Positions 30,373 to 40,963 of a stretch of 64,000 nucleotides of DNA are shown piece by piece. The number at the start of each line of letters is the position of its first letter. Within the stretch, counting starts at the first letter, position 1. Below the pieces are notes generated by a model. It worked only from the letters and a program-made list of their open reading frames with translations. It did no database searches and was not told where the DNA came from. The stretch comes from Candidatus Endomicrobiellum agilis (GTDB taxonomy: Bacteria; Elusimicrobiota; Endomicrobiia; Endomicrobiales; Endomicrobiaceae): positions 61,930 through 125,929 of the forward strand of contig JAIXMX010000003.1 of NCBI GenBank assembly GCA_020328155.1. Reading direction: 5' to 3'. The position numbers and the translations under genes are program-made.

Positions 30373-31911
30373 TTAAAAAAGGCGCGGGAAGAGGATTCCT
30401 GGAGATTGTAATTGCGCATTTGGAATCGAGAATCCGTTTTCAGGAATTACGGTATTCTCAAAATATTTTTTCGCCGCCCCATTTATATCGCAGCCCGCAC
30501 CTGTTATTTGCCATATTTTTTCAGACACTGTAGGCATAAACGGAAGCAAGTGCATTACTATAATATCTGTCGCCTGCAAATATGCATAAATACAAGATGC
30601 AAGTTTATCTAGGTCTGTTTTTGCGAGTTCCCATGGAGCATCTGTTTCAATCTGCCTGTTTACAAGCGTAATCGCACTCTGCAAGGTTTCAGCGGCTTTA
30701 TGAAGTCGCATATTGTCCATATCCGAAACAAAATTTTCTTTAAGAATTGCAGCTACCTTTTTTGCAAGCTCTAGATTAGGAACGGTTTGCGGAACATGAA
30801 GATTAAAATACTTTTCAGTCATTTTTATCGTTCTTGAAATTAAATTGCCCATATTATTTGCTAAATCAGTATTATATTTCAACGTCAGTCCCTGCCATGA
30901 AATATCGCCATCGGGACCAAACGGCATAAGAGTTGCCACAAGATATCTTGCGGCGTCGACACCGTACTTGTCAACAAGTTCCTGCGGAGATATAACATTG
31001 CCTAAAGACTTTGACATTTTACTTCCATTCAAAGTAAAAAATCCGTGAGAATAAACTTTTTTAGGAAGCGGAAGTCCCGCACCTATCAAAATTGCAGGCC
31101 AGATTACAGAATGAAACCATAAAATATCTTTAGCCATTAAATGTATGTCGGCAGGCCAATATTTCTGAAAATTCGTTTCATTTTCCGTATATCCTATTCC
31201 AGTCAGATAGTTTATCAGCGCGTCAACCCAGACGTATGAGGTTTGTTTTTTATCAAAAGGAAGTGGTATGCCCCACTCAACAGCGGTCCTTGAAAAGCTT
31301 ACGTCTTCAAGACCGAGTTTCAATTTTCCTATAATTTCGTTCCTTCTCTCTTCGGGCTGTATTTCTATGTATTCCTTATGGTTGGGATTTGTTATTCTCT
31401 CAAAAAGAGCGTTTTGAAAAGCCGATAGTTTAAAAAAATAATTTTCTTCAGATTGCAATACGGGTTTTGTCTTATGAAAATGGCAGCATCCATTTTCATC
31501 TAAATCCTTTCGGGCGTAAAATCTCTCGCAACCTACGCAATAAAGCTCTTCGTATTTTTTTTTGAATATAAGTCCTTTATCAAACAACATCTGGAATATC
31601 TTTTCAACGGAAACAAAATGTCTCCGCTGTGTAGTTCGTATAAAATCTGTATATGAAATGTTTAAAAGTTTCCATACTTCTCTGAATTTTTCACTCATTT
31701 CATCACAAAGTTCCTGCGGTGTCTTTTCTCTTTCTTTTGCCGCTGCAGCAATTTTTGCGCCGTGTTCGTCTGTTCCAGTGAGAAAAAAGACGTCAAAACC
31801 GTTTAATCTCTTCCATCTCGCCACAATATCGGAAGTTATAGTCGTATAAGAATGTCCTATATGCGGAATATCATTTACATAATATATCGGCGTCGTAATA
31901 TAAAATTTCAT
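30373..31911 (-). CDS. metG: methionyl-tRNA synthetase
   Basis: MKFYITTPIYYVNDIPHIGHSYTTI, YVWVDALINYLTGIGY, KMSKSLGNVI. Confidence 0.97.
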   Translation of the reverse strand: MKFYITTPIYYVNDIPHIGHSYTTITSDIVARWKRLNGFDVFFLTGTDEHGAKIAAAAKEREKTPQELCDEMSEKFREVWKLLNISYTDFIRTTQRRHFVSVEKIFQMLFDKGLIFKKKYEELYCVGCERFYARKDLDENGCCHFHKTKPVLQSEENYFFKLSAFQNALFERITNPNHKEYIEIQPEERRNEIIGKLKLGLEDVSFSRTAVEWGIPLPFDKKQTSYVWVDALINYLTGIGYTENETNFQKYWPADIHLMAKDILWFHSVIWPAILIGAGLPLPKKVYSHGFFTLNGSKMSKSLGNVISPQELVDKYGVDAARYLVATLMPFGPDGDISWQGLTLKYNTDLANNMGNLISRTIKMTEKYFNLHVPQTVPNLELAKKVAAILKENFVSDMDNMRLHKAAETLQSAITLVNRQIETDAPWELAKTDLDKLASCIYAYLQATDIIVMHLLPFMPTVSEKIWQITGAGCDINGAAKKYFENTVIPENGFSIPNAQLQSPGILFPRLF

Positions 31912-32717
31912 TCACTTTCTCTTTTATTTCCGTTGTTGATCTGGTTTGCTGCAAAAATTTTAAGCGAGTTGTCGCCGAAGTCAACAGTCACTTCTTCTTT
32001 TATACAATTAATTGCCGTAACTTTTGCTTTGCCTTCAGGCGTGAAAACGGTCGTTCCTATCTCAGGCAGCTCTTTTTTTATCGACATATATGTGTCATTT
32101 TCATAAGAAATGCAACACATAAGTCTCCCACAAAGCCCTGAAAGTTTTGCAGTATTTATCGACAACCCCTGTTCTTTAGCCATATCTATAGTTACAGAAT
32201 TAAAATCTCTTAAAAAACTCCGGCAACATAAAACTCGTCCGCATATTCCTATTCCGCCGACTATCTTTGCTTCGTCCCTCACACCTATCTGAATCATCTG
32301 TATTCTCGTCTTTAAAGCACGTCCCAAATCTTTGATAAATTCTCTGAAATCAATTCTCGTTTCAGAAGTATAATATACAAAGAGTTTTGTTCCGTCAAAA
32401 GTATACCGGACGCATATCAATTTCATATTGAGTTTGTGTTCGTTTACTTTCTGTTCCGATACATTATATACTTTTGAAATTTTTCCTTTATTTTCAGCAA
32501 GTTTTTTTTCGTCGGCTTCAGTGACTTTTCTTAAGACTTTGCCTATTGGACAGCTGCCTTTCGGTATATTTTTTTCTTTTTCACACACTACTCCTAATTC
32601 AATTCCGTGTTCGGTTTCAAGTATAATCCTGTCGTTCAGTTTTAAATTAAGGCATCCTATGTCGGCATATACTCTGTCTCCAGTTTCTCTAACCATAACT
32701 CCTATAACAGTCGGCAT
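31908..32717 (-). CDS. ricT: PSP1-domain protein (RicT/YaaT family)
   Basis: FVYYTSETRIDFREFIKDLGRALKTRIQMIQIGVRDEAKIVGGIGICGRVLCCRSFL, KLSGLCGRLMCCISYE. Confidence 0.93.
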   Translation of the reverse strand: MPTVIGVMVRETGDRVYADIGCLNLKLNDRIILETEHGIELGVVCEKEKNIPKGSCPIGKVLRKVTEADEKKLAENKGKISKVYNVSEQKVNEHKLNMKLICVRYTFDGTKLFVYYTSETRIDFREFIKDLGRALKTRIQMIQIGVRDEAKIVGGIGICGRVLCCRSFLRDFNSVTIDMAKEQGLSINTAKLSGLCGRLMCCISYENDTYMSIKKELPEIGTTVFTPEGKAKVTAINCIKEEVTVDFGDNSLKIFAANQINNGNKRESE

Positions 32718-32739
32718 AATCGTTGCATCCTTAAGTATC

Positions 32740-33687
32740 TTATATTTTCTTTAAGTCTAACAAATCAAAAAATAAATTATCTAAAACTGTCCGAGGATTT
32801 ATATTTTTAAGGAGTAAAGTCCTTGAATCGCTTAACAGCTCGAGAGCGGACGCGGTTTTTTGAGGATGTATTCTGAAATCCTTTCCCGCTTCGACTATCA
32901 GTGCGTCAACGCATTCTAAAGCGCCGCTCGATGCAATGCTTTTTGAAAGTTCCAAAATATCTGAAATATAAAAATTCCGGGTTTTAAGTTTAAACCATAA
33001 AGATTCACTCTCTTTTTTATTTCTAGCGGCGAGTTTTTCTGCATTTTCCACAGATCCTTCGCTCAATTCCGCTATTTCCCGGGCTTTGACGGCATCGATA
33101 AAATGATTTAGCACAAGCCAACTTGATATTTCATCCAGTCCTAAAGGCTGAAAAAACAGTATCTGCGAACGCGAAACTATTGTCTGCGGTATTGTCTCCT
33201 TATGCTTTGCAATTAAAATTATAATTGTATTTTCAGGCGGTTCTTCAAGCGTTTTAAGCAGAGAATTTGCGGCGGCAGGATTCATTTTTTCAGCGGGTTC
33301 TATAATAAAAACCTTCCATTTTCCTTCGCGTATTTTTGTCGCAATTTCCTTCTGCATATATCTTATAGTTTCAATTTTCAGCGTTTTCTGTTTTTCTATA
33401 TCTCCTTCCTCAAGTTCAGTCTGTTTGGCAAAATCAATAAAATGTAAATCGGGATGAATATTTTTTGTTATCTTTTCGCAGGATATGCATTTTCCGCAGG
33501 CGCCCGCATCTGTCTCGGCAAAATCATTTACAGCACAGTTTAAAATTTTAGCAAATTCGACGGCGGTGAGTCGTTTTCCTACGCCGCCTTGCCCCATAAA
33601 AATATACGCATGCGCTACTTTGCCACTTTTTACCTGATTTGAAATTATTTTTTTTACTTTTTGTTGCCCTAATATATTTTCAAACAT
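32740..33687 (-). CDS. holB: DNA polymerase III subunit delta'
   Basis: HAYIFMGQGGVGKRLTAVEFAKILNC, zinc module CGKCISCEKI, NSLLKTLEEPPENTIIILI. Confidence 0.93.
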   Translation of the reverse strand: MFENILGQQKVKKIISNQVKSGKVAHAYIFMGQGGVGKRLTAVEFAKILNCAVNDFAETDAGACGKCISCEKITKNIHPDLHFIDFAKQTELEEGDIEKQKTLKIETIRYMQKEIATKIREGKWKVFIIEPAEKMNPAAANSLLKTLEEPPENTIIILIAKHKETIPQTIVSRSQILFFQPLGLDEISSWLVLNHFIDAVKAREIAELSEGSVENAEKLAARNKKESESLWFKLKTRNFYISDILELSKSIASSGALECVDALIVEAGKDFRIHPQKTASALELLSDSRTLLLKNINPRTVLDNLFFDLLDLKKI

Positions 33688-34332
33688 TTACAACGCCGCA
33701 TCTATAATTTTTCTTATCAGTATCTGCGTATTTTTAGGAGAACTCTGTATTTTAACAATCTTTATCCGTTCAGGATATTTTTTTGCTTGTTTGAGATATC
33801 CTCTCCTAACGTTCTTATGAAAGTCTACGGACTCTCTTTCAATCCTGTCGATTTCTTTATTCAATTTTTTTACCTTATTTAAACCTTCGGATGGAGCGAT
33901 ATCGAGATATATCGTTAAAAACGGCGTTAATCCAAACGATGCAAACGAGTTGAGTTTATCTATAAGCCGTAAATTCAATTTTCTTCCGTATCCCTGATAC
34001 GCGACGGTAGAGTCGATAAATCTGTCGCAAATTACAACTTTTCCGTCTTTTAAAGCAGGAAAAATAAGTTCTTTAACGTGCTGCGCTCTCGCTGCCTCGT
34101 AGAGAAAAAGCTCGCTTAACGAAATAATATTTAAGTCTGGATCTAAGAGAATACGTCTTAAAGCTTCTGAACAAATAGTACCGCCCGGCTCTCTTGTAAG
34201 CAGTACTTTATAACCTTTTTCTTCAAGATGCTCTTTTAAAAGTAAAGAGTGGGTAGTTTTACCGGAACACTCTCCGCCCTCAACAGTTATAAAAAAATGT
34301 TTTTTAATTTTTTTATTCATAACACAAACCAT
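33688..34332 (-). CDS. tmk: thymidylate kinase
   Basis: FFITVEGGECSGKTTHSLLL, LLTREPGGT, VICDRFIDSTVAYQGYGR. Confidence 0.96.
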   Translation of the reverse strand: MVCVMNKKIKKHFFITVEGGECSGKTTHSLLLKEHLEEKGYKVLLTREPGGTICSEALRRILLDPDLNIISLSELFLYEAARAQHVKELIFPALKDGKVVICDRFIDSTVAYQGYGRKLNLRLIDKLNSFASFGLTPFLTIYLDIAPSEGLNKVKKLNKEIDRIERESVDFHKNVRRGYLKQAKKYPERIKIVKIQSSPKNTQILIRKIIDAAL

Positions 34333-34485
34333 TATTTTTAATACAAAATTCCGTCTTTCAATGTTTTTTCGTTATTGCATACTTTTCTCATAATCCGTAA
34401 AATATTTATCCCATTATACCATTTATATCATTAAACATTACTTAAGTTAAGTATAAAAGTAGTATAATAATTAGAGGAGCTTGAT

Positions 34486-35736
34486 ATGAATATTTACACT
34501 CTTATGATAATTCTTATTATTATTGTTGTATATCTCATTGAAACAACGGCGGATTTGCTTAATGTTAAAAATATTTCAAATAATATTCCTTCTGAATTCG
34601 ACGGGTATTTTGACAGGGAAAAATATGCAAAAGCCCAAGAATATCTTAAAGCAAACACAAAACTCTCAGTAATTTCATCTACTTTCTTTTCAGCGGCGCA
34701 GATTATTTTTATAGTCTCAGGTGGGTTTAATTACGTAAATACAGTAGCCGTATCTTTCAGGTTTGGAACTATTCTGACAGGTCTTATTTTTACCAGCATT
34801 ATTTTTTTTGCTTTTGAAATTCTAAAAATACCTTTTTCAGCTTATTCCGTATTCATAATAGAAGAAAATTTCGGATTTAACAAAATGAATTTAAAAACCT
34901 TTATTTCAGATTTGTTAAAATCTTGGATTATAACCGCTGTAATCGGGACTGCTGTTTTTGCCGCAGTATTATGGCTTTTTGCGAACGCTTACAATTATGC
35001 ATGGCTGTACGCTTTCGCGGTTGCTGTCGCTTTTGAACTCTTTATAACTTTTATTGCTCCCGTAGTCATAATGCCGCTGTTTAACAAATATACTCCTTTG
35101 GAAAACGGCGAACTCAAAAATTCTATTGAAGAATATGCAAAAAAAGAAAATTTTAAAATGAAAGGACTGTTCAAAATGGATAGTTCAAAACGCTCGACAA
35201 AATCAAATGCGTTTTTTACGGGATTTGGGAAATTCCGCAGAATAGTTTTATTTGACACTCTTATACAAAAACATACTGTAGATGAATTGACAAGCATTTT
35301 AGCGCATGAAATGGGACATTTTAAACTTGGACATATAGTAAAATATATGGTTTCTTCATTCGTTTTAACCGGGATAATGTTCTTTGTTTTTTCACTTTTT
35401 ATAAATAAGATATGGCTTTACGACGCTTTTCTTATGCAGACGCAGCCCATATATGCCGGAATAATATTTTTCTCATTTCTGTATGCACCTGTTTCTTTAA
35501 TAATCTCAACGGTATCAGCTTATTTTTCACGGAAGCACGAGTATGAAGCCGACGCCTATGCTGTGACAACTTACAGAAAACCGCAAGCTATGATAGATGC
35601 TTTAAAGAAACTTTCAGTTGACAATATGTCAAATTTGCATCCTCACAAATTAAAAGTGTTTTTGGAGTATTCGCATCCGCCTGTTTTGGAAAGAATTAAA
35701 GCGATAAACAAAATTGTTTCTTCTAAAAGATTTTAG
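34486..35736 (+). CDS. M48 family metallopeptidase (Ste24-type)
   Basis: TSILAHEMGHFKLGH zinc motif, multi-TM, HEYEADAYAV, SHPPVLERIKAI. Confidence 0.94.
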   Translation: MNIYTLMIILIIIVVYLIETTADLLNVKNISNNIPSEFDGYFDREKYAKAQEYLKANTKLSVISSTFFSAAQIIFIVSGGFNYVNTVAVSFRFGTILTGLIFTSIIFFAFEILKIPFSAYSVFIIEENFGFNKMNLKTFISDLLKSWIITAVIGTAVFAAVLWLFANAYNYAWLYAFAVAVAFELFITFIAPVVIMPLFNKYTPLENGELKNSIEEYAKKENFKMKGLFKMDSSKRSTKSNAFFTGFGKFRRIVLFDTLIQKHTVDELTSILAHEMGHFKLGHIVKYMVSSFVLTGIMFFVFSLFINKIWLYDAFLMQTQPIYAGIIFFSFLYAPVSLIISTVSAYFSRKHEYEADAYAVTTYRKPQAMIDALKKLSVDNMSNLHPHKLKVFLEYSHPPVLERIKAINKIVSSKRF

Positions 35737-35998
35737 TTTTTCCCCCATCTTGCCGAAAAAACAGTCAGGACGTTGACGTCTTTAAAATGATATGGATAAA
35801 AGTGGAGCAGGTCTCAGAGCGCGAGATTATACCGCGACAAATTATAATATTTTATTGAGAGATATGATGTCCGCGCTGACAACACTTTACGGCAAACTTA
35901 AAACAGCAAAAGCGAATTTTAATATTTTTGAATGTCGGACGAATTTTTTAGCTTTATCAATTCAAAAGCTGTGCGTATAAATATAACGGAGAAACGAA

Positions 35999-37048
35999 AT
36001 GGAAAAACTGCTTAGAGATTTGCTGTTGTCCGGCGGAGTTTCAGGTTATGAAGAAGATGTCGCAAGAATTATGACAGACGCTCTTTTTAAAGTTTGCGAC
36101 AGTGTTGAAACCGACAATTTCGGCAACATTATCGGAAAATCTGGCAAGGGCAAAAAGAAAATAATGATTGCAGCGCATATGGATGAAGTAGGTATGGTTG
36201 TAAAACATATCGATGAAAAAGGGTTTATATACTTTATCAAAGTCGGCGGAATAAACGATTCGATCCTTCCCGGAAAAACTGTGGAAATTATAAATAAAAA
36301 AGGCGATCATATAACTGGAATAATCGGCACAAAACCGCCGCATCTAATGACCGCCGAAGAGGCAAAACGGCCAGTTAAATATGGCAACATGTTTATAGAT
36401 ATAGGTCTCTCTTCAAAAGACGAGGTGCTGAAAATTATAGATATGGGCGATCAGATAATTTTCGAACCAAGCGCCGGTATTTTAAACGGCGATTTCTTTT
36501 ACGGGAAAGCCGCAGATAACAGAATAAGCTGCTATGCTATGGTAAGAGTTATGGAAGCCCTTGCGAAATCAAAAGATTTAGGCGTTGAAATTTACGCATG
36601 CGCTACTGCACAGGAAGAAGTCGGTTTAAAAGGAGGTAAAACTTCATCTTTTAGAATAGATCCCGATTTTGCTATTATTATAGACACTACCGTAGCCGGC
36701 GATGTGCCGGGAATTGAAGGAAAAGTTTCTGCACTAAAACTCGGAAAAGGTGTTGCCATAACAATGATAGAAGCCTCCGGCAGAGGAACAATAGTTTCCC
36801 AAAAGGTACGCAGACTTATACTTGAAGCCGCTCGCAAAAACAACATTTCTCATCAAATAGATGTAATTGACGGCGGTATGACAGACGGCGCAATAATATA
36901 CACAAACAGAAGAGGAGTTCTCACCGGAATTTTAAGTATCCCCACAAGATACATTCATGCTCCGACATCTGTTTTTAACATTAAAGATATAAATTCTGCT
37001 GTTGACTTGGCAGTTAAAGTAATAGAAAAGGCAGCGGAAGAGCTTTGA
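35999..37048 (+). CDS. M42 family metallopeptidase
   Basis: MIAAHMDEVGMVVKHI, KAADNRISCYAMVRV, ATAQEEVGLKGGKTSSF, GGMTDGAIIYTNRRGVLTGILSIPTRYIHAPTSVF. Confidence 0.94.
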   Translation: MEKLLRDLLLSGGVSGYEEDVARIMTDALFKVCDSVETDNFGNIIGKSGKGKKKIMIAAHMDEVGMVVKHIDEKGFIYFIKVGGINDSILPGKTVEIINKKGDHITGIIGTKPPHLMTAEEAKRPVKYGNMFIDIGLSSKDEVLKIIDMGDQIIFEPSAGILNGDFFYGKAADNRISCYAMVRVMEALAKSKDLGVEIYACATAQEEVGLKGGKTSSFRIDPDFAIIIDTTVAGDVPGIEGKVSALKLGKGVAITMIEASGRGTIVSQKVRRLILEAARKNNISHQIDVIDGGMTDGAIIYTNRRGVLTGILSIPTRYIHAPTSVFNIKDINSAVDLAVKVIEKAAEEL

Positions 37049-37869
37049 GTTTAAGTTTTTGTATTCTTGCAAGCGGATCAAACGGCAATTGTTCGGTAAT
37101 TTGGACTGAAAAAGCCACCGTTTTGATTGACTGCGGATGCAGCGCTAAATATATAACCGAAAATCTCGCCGCTTTAGGCATATTTCCTCGAAATCTAACA
37201 GCGGCGGTAATAACGCACGCACATGCAGATCACATAAGCGCATCTGGTATCGGTTTTTTACTCAAAAATAATATTCCGATTTATCTTCATGAAGATATTT
37301 TTGAAGACGCTTTTAGAAAATATGGCAAAAAGGTTGAAGAATATATAAGCATGCCTTTTTATGAAAATTTTAAGATTGACGATATTGCCGTCGAGTCTTT
37401 TGAGGTTTATCACAGGGACAAAAATGTTTCCCGTACGTTCGGATTTACTTTTTCTCATGAAATGAACGCAAGACAATATAAAATAGGTTATGTAACAGAT
37501 ACAGGCATGATCTGCGGCAAAATCATAAGGAATTTAATCAACAGCAATATTTTAGTGTTAGAATCAAATTACAACAGAATAATGCTGAATTCAAGTTTTA
37601 GGCCTTATGACAACAAGAAATGGGTAGCAAGCAGTTGGGGACATTTGGCAAACGAAGACGCCGCGAGCGCTATCGCCAAAATTAAAATGCTATCCACAGG
37701 CAGAGATAGTTTAAAATATGTTTTTCTTGCACATATAAGCAACCATCACAACACTCATGAACTAGCTCTGCAAACGGTAAAAGAAACACTTCTAAGCAAA
37801 GGTATTTTGGGGATAAGGCTTTTCACGGCTAAAAGAAAGCAGAGATGTCCAGTAGTAAGCATAAGATAA
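37045..37869 (+). CDS. MBL fold metallo-hydrolase (YycJ/WalJ type)
   Basis: FCILASGSNGNCSVIW, VITHAHADHISA, GYVTDTGM, LESNYNRIML, AHISNHHNTHELALQTV. Confidence 0.92.
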   Translation: MSLSFCILASGSNGNCSVIWTEKATVLIDCGCSAKYITENLAALGIFPRNLTAAVITHAHADHISASGIGFLLKNNIPIYLHEDIFEDAFRKYGKKVEEYISMPFYENFKIDDIAVESFEVYHRDKNVSRTFGFTFSHEMNARQYKIGYVTDTGMICGKIIRNLINSNILVLESNYNRIMLNSSFRPYDNKKWVASSWGHLANEDAASAIAKIKMLSTGRDSLKYVFLAHISNHHNTHELALQTVKETLLSKGILGIRLFTAKRKQRCPVVSIR

Positions 37870-38304
37870 TATAGAAAAAAATGAATAGTCAATTTATTAT
37901 TAAAAAATAATAAATTTTAAAATGCCGATAAAACTTTTTATTTAGCTATTGTTTGCAATATAAATTAAAAATATATATATTATCTATATCAGGTGTTTAC
38001 GCGGTGTTGTTTTCAGCGGATAACATTCTCTTGCGAAAGACGGTTAAGTTTAAAAGAAACTCAAATTAATTTGGAAAGTAAAAGCTATATGATTTGACCT
38101 TAATCACTTAAATAAAGCTAAAGGATTTAAGAATTTTGTGTATGACTGATTAAAACGAAAATAGTAATGAAAGGAATAATAAATTCAAAAATGTTATACT
38201 TAGAGGACTAATTATCTTAAGATTACATAATTTGTTAAAAAAATCAAAACAGTCAAAACAATATTGTTTTGAAAGAAGACACTAAAAAAAGAGGGAGTAA
38301 AGAA

Positions 38305-38445
38305 ATGAAAAAGTTGACTTGCTATTGTTTAATGTTGTGCCTTACGGTTTTTTGTTTTGTTGGTTGTAAGGATAAAAAAACCGATGAAGCAGCCAAAACA
38401 GGAGCCGGCTCAGGACAGCAGAGTACGACTAATCAGGGTAAATAA
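38305..38445 (+). CDS. small lipoprotein (46 aa)
   Basis: Absent from the ORF track. Translates to MKKLTCYCLMLCLTVFCFVGCKDKKTDEAAKTGAGSGQQSTTNQGK*, with lipobox FVGC and upstream GAGGGAG ribosome-binding site. Confidence 0.75.
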   Translation: MKKLTCYCLMLCLTVFCFVGCKDKKTDEAAKTGAGSGQQSTTNQGK

Positions 38446-39110
38446 AAAGGACAAAATTCTCGAAAGACACAGAGAACAAACACGGCAAAAACAATTTAAT
38501 CCACCATATTATTGGATTATTTGTTTTTGCCGGAAATAGAGAATATTATTTCTGATATTAAAAACCGGAAAACGAATATATAAGCAAAAAGTAGGAATAT
38601 AAGTTTATATATCTCACAATTAAGCCGGACCAAAAATTACTGAAATGCAAAAGAAAAATATTGAAAGATAAATTAAAGAACGTTAAAAAAACTTACTCTT
38701 TAAGGAATATTGATAGCGTTTGAAAAGTATAAGGCGGTAAGCTGATTGAGGAGGGGCATCTATTTTTTTATCACAAGAAATGTAGAAAGCAAAAGTACAT
38801 CATACTACTATAAAGCAACATAAAAAATTTTAATTTTACTATTACTTTTTCTACTTTTTTCTATATTTTACTTATCTAATTAGAGAGCAATAAAACCTGC
38901 AATTTAATGAAAATCCGGTTTATGACAATACTGATAAACTCTCTATTTTTTTTTAGCTTTAAAAGATTTTCTTACTAATTTCACGTTCTATTAGATAGTT
39001 AATTAATTGTTTAGTTCGCACGCTTATTTAGTTGTTCTCGAACATCTTGCATAATATTTTTTCACATTTAAAGTTTTCTTTTTTTGCTTCTTTTAAATAA
39101 TCCATTCGTA

Positions 39111-39902
39111 TCAGCTTATATTAAGTAAACTCTTTATATTGAAAGAGAGAATTTTCCGTTTATTTTCTTCGGATATATTTAAAGATTTTATAAAATCAAC
39201 TTCTTTTTCTGGATTTCCAAAAGGAAAATCTGAACCATAAACTATTTTATCAAACGTGTGTTTATTAAACAGCTTGTCAAGCAGTTCTCTTTTCATAACT
39301 CTTATGCTATCAGAGGTGTCAAAATACAAATTTTTACCCGCAAGTTTTTCCAAAACTTCTTTCCATATTAGAAAACCGCCCATATGAGCGCCAATAACTT
39401 TAAGTTCCGAAAATTTTTCAAGAATTTTTATAATCCTTTCGGGAGAAGAGCGAATTTCACCTGTAGAACTCAATTCTGCTCCACAATGGAATAACACAGG
39501 AATTCTAAATTTTTCAAGCTCTTCATAAAGGGCGAAAGCTCTCTCGTCGTCAACGTAAAAATTCTGAAATTCAGGTTGCAATTTGATACCGGACGCATTG
39601 TCTTTTATTCTCTTTAATTCTTCCTTAAATCCCTCCAAGAATGGATGCATTGAAGCAAAGAGAACAAATCTTTCTTCTTTCAGCGAAAAAAGCCAGTTGT
39701 TTATTGGAATTACTTGCTCGGTATGCGAAGCAACTGATGATATAACGCTTTTTGAGATTCCCGCTTTATCCATATATGCCAACAGGTTATCTGCAACAGG
39801 CAGCGCCATCATTTTATAATTAAAAATTTTTTCAAGATAATTTCTTGCCTTACAAGCTACTTTCTCAGGCCAGATGTGATTGTGTGCGTCAATGATATCC
39901 AT
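39111..39902 (-). CDS. amidohydrolase family protein (COG2159-like)
   Basis: MDIIDAHNHIWPEK, PVLFHCGAELSS, VIGAHMGG, IVYGSDFPFGNPEKEV. Confidence 0.9.
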   Translation of the reverse strand: MDIIDAHNHIWPEKVACKARNYLEKIFNYKMMALPVADNLLAYMDKAGISKSVISSVASHTEQVIPINNWLFSLKEERFVLFASMHPFLEGFKEELKRIKDNASGIKLQPEFQNFYVDDERAFALYEELEKFRIPVLFHCGAELSSTGEIRSSPERIIKILEKFSELKVIGAHMGGFLIWKEVLEKLAGKNLYFDTSDSIRVMKRELLDKLFNKHTFDKIVYGSDFPFGNPEKEVDFIKSLNISEENKRKILSFNIKSLLNIS

Positions 39903-39922
39903 AAATAGTACGGGGGCGCTCC

Positions 39923-40924
39923 TTACTTCAAAAGCATAATTGCACAGATAAGACAGATATCATCGGCGCTAGCACCTCTGCTTAAATCGCTTACAGGAAG
40001 AGCAAGTCCCTGAATTATAGGACCTAAAGCCTGAAATCCGCCGTATCTTTCCGCAATTTTATAGCCGATATTTCCAGCGTTTAATTCTGGGAAAATTAAG
40101 ATATTTGCATTCCCGGCAACAAAAGAACCGGGAGCTTTTCTCTTTCCCACATTTGGCACAACAGCAGAATCAAACTGAAATTCGCCATCCACATTTACGT
40201 CATTTTGCCCTGCAAAATGGGTTTTGACAAGTTCTGTCGCTTCTATTACTTTTGATAAAATTTTGTTGCTTGCACTTCCTTTTGTTGAAAATGAAAGCAT
40301 TGCGACATTTACCTGCTTGCCCGGAAAGAGCCTTTTAAAATTTCCGACCGTCGTAACAGCGATATCTTTTAAACCTAGAACCTGCGGATCTGGATTTACG
40401 CCACAGTCCGCAAATAACACGGGTTCCTTCGCAATGTTATGCCCTTTGGGCGGTATCATAAGAAAATACGAAGAAATTAGTTTAATGCCTTCGGCAATTC
40501 CTATTGTCTGAATGCCGGCTCTTAAAACGTCTGCCGTATCATAAACGGCTCCGGCGACGCAGGCATCGCATTTTCCGCTTTTTAAATACATCATTGAAAA
40601 ATATAGAGGATTACTTAAAAGATTTAATGCGTCCCGCTCCGACATACCTTTTTTTATTTTCGCATCCACAAATTCTTCAATTCTTTTTTCGTCGAGAAAG
40701 CTTCTGTCTATTTTAACTATTTCAATATCTCTTAAATCCACACCAGTTTCCGATGCAATCTTTTCAACTTCTCTTACGTCGTCTGCAGGCAAGACAACCG
40801 AAGCTATATCGTCCTTTATAAGCATCTGCGCAGCTTTCAAAACCCTTATATCGGAACTCTCAGGCAGAATTACTTTGCCTTTTGCTTTTTTTGCAGATTC
40901 CAAAATATACTCTCTTATGTCCAT
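39923..40924 (-). CDS. pta: phosphate acetyltransferase
   Basis: GKVILPESSDIRVLKAAQ, CDACVAGAVYDTADVLRAGIQ, FADCGVNPDP, FPELNAGNIGYKIAERYGGFQALGPIIQGLALPVSDLSRGAS. Confidence 0.95.
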   Translation of the reverse strand: MDIREYILESAKKAKGKVILPESSDIRVLKAAQMLIKDDIASVVLPADDVREVEKIASETGVDLRDIEIVKIDRSFLDEKRIEEFVDAKIKKGMSERDALNLLSNPLYFSMMYLKSGKCDACVAGAVYDTADVLRAGIQTIGIAEGIKLISSYFLMIPPKGHNIAKEPVLFADCGVNPDPQVLGLKDIAVTTVGNFKRLFPGKQVNVAMLSFSTKGSASNKILSKVIEATELVKTHFAGQNDVNVDGEFQFDSAVVPNVGKRKAPGSFVAGNANILIFPELNAGNIGYKIAERYGGFQALGPIIQGLALPVSDLSRGASADDICLICAIMLLK

Positions 40925-40963
40925 ACATATATCCCCTTAGGACGACGACAAATATAACTGTTT